From Channallabes apus (taxonomy: Eukaryota > Chordata > Actinopteri > Siluriformes > Clariidae): DNA of 64,000 nt. The notes beneath the pieces are model-generated. The model saw only the letters and a program-made list of their open reading frames with translations. It searched no databases and was not told the DNA's origin. The position numbers were made by a program, and so were the translations under genes. Positions 63,964 through 64,000 of the stretch are shown here, piece after piece (the stretch's first letter is position 1; each line of letters begins with the position of its first letter). The DNA is taken from contig CM060111.1 of NCBI GenBank assembly GCA_030522415.1, positions 47,369,366-47,433,365 of the forward strand, in the 5' to 3' direction.

Positions 63964-64000
63964 ATTGGGACTAAACAGCTGTGTGTCCATAATAAAACCA
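63266..64000 (+). other. Hemicentin intron 1 (start)
   Basis: Contains (CA)n at 63289-63310 and a longer one at 63910-63961. No further exon is recognised before the window ends. Confidence 0.6.

Noticed and set aside
63619..63990. Minus-strand 123-residue frame rich in Cys-Val repeats
   Set aside because: It derives from the (CA)n run in hemicentin intron 1.

Overview
The window looks like a gene-poor, transposon-saturated stretch of a ray-finned (teleost) fish genome. The evidence is the combination of a Gmr1-type Ty3/Gypsy element, two sushi-like chromoviruses, a DIRS1-type element, L2-type LINEs whose ORF1 is an SGNH esterase, Rex1/Babar-like LINEs, Tc1-like elements with long IR/DR-type termini, piggyBac, hAT and PIF/Harbinger elements, and abundant (CA)n and (TA)n repeats. 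Only two host genes are supported. One is rfesd (Rieske Fe-S domain protein), complete as three coding exons on the minus strand at 38320-40773. The other is the first coding exon of a hemicentin at 63028-63265 on the plus strand. I cannot name the species; a catfish-like or other ostariophysan fish is only a guess.

Layout. 1-5714: a Gmr1-like LTR element with pol order PR-IN-RT-RH and a SCAN-like gag; its 5' LTR is cut by the window edge. 5715-8406: a 25-bp minisatellite containing a 250-bp higher-order duplication, split by a hAT element with 8-bp target duplications. 8407-14487: the tail and LTR of an older Gypsy element, with a young sushi-like chromovirus (8996-14138) inserted 8 bp inside that LTR. 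14608-15821: a short inverted-repeat element with 9-bp target duplications. 16697-18738: a piggyBac-like element carrying two relic transposase exons. 19284-26850: a PIF/Harbinger element (transposase plus Myb/SANT-like gene) split by a second young chromovirus (20802-25542). 27045-28255: an L2 3' end. 28563-33197: a DIRS element read on the minus strand. 33618-37900: L2, Harbinger-MITE and LINE fragments.

38320-41400: rfesd, with a Tc1-like element in intron 1. 41975-43712: an L2 tail interrupted by a Tc1-like element. 44003-47385: a nearly full-length Rex1/Babar-like LINE. 47564-48480: an envelope-like relic cut by an antisense L2 fragment. 49650-54400: two L2 copies in inverted, tail-to-tail orientation. 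54408-55265: a 3' LINE fragment. 55322-62708: a 7.4-kb segment bounded by 13-bp terminal inverted repeats, containing a BEN-like exon, a Tc1-like element and a piggyBac relic. 62937-64000: a tandem-repeat promoter region, hemicentin exon 1 and the start of its intron 1.

The most informative signals are regulatory RNA structures in the two chromoviruses. The first is a Tf1-type self-priming pair in which the predicted mRNA 5' end is complementary to the sequence just after the LTR. The second is a -1 frameshift site at the gag/pol junction (slippery heptamer, 6-7 nt spacer, 9-10 bp hairpin). Both differ between the two elements by pairing-preserving substitutions. Both elements have identical or nearly identical LTRs yet carry defective pol genes, which suggests recent movement supplied in trans or very recent decay.
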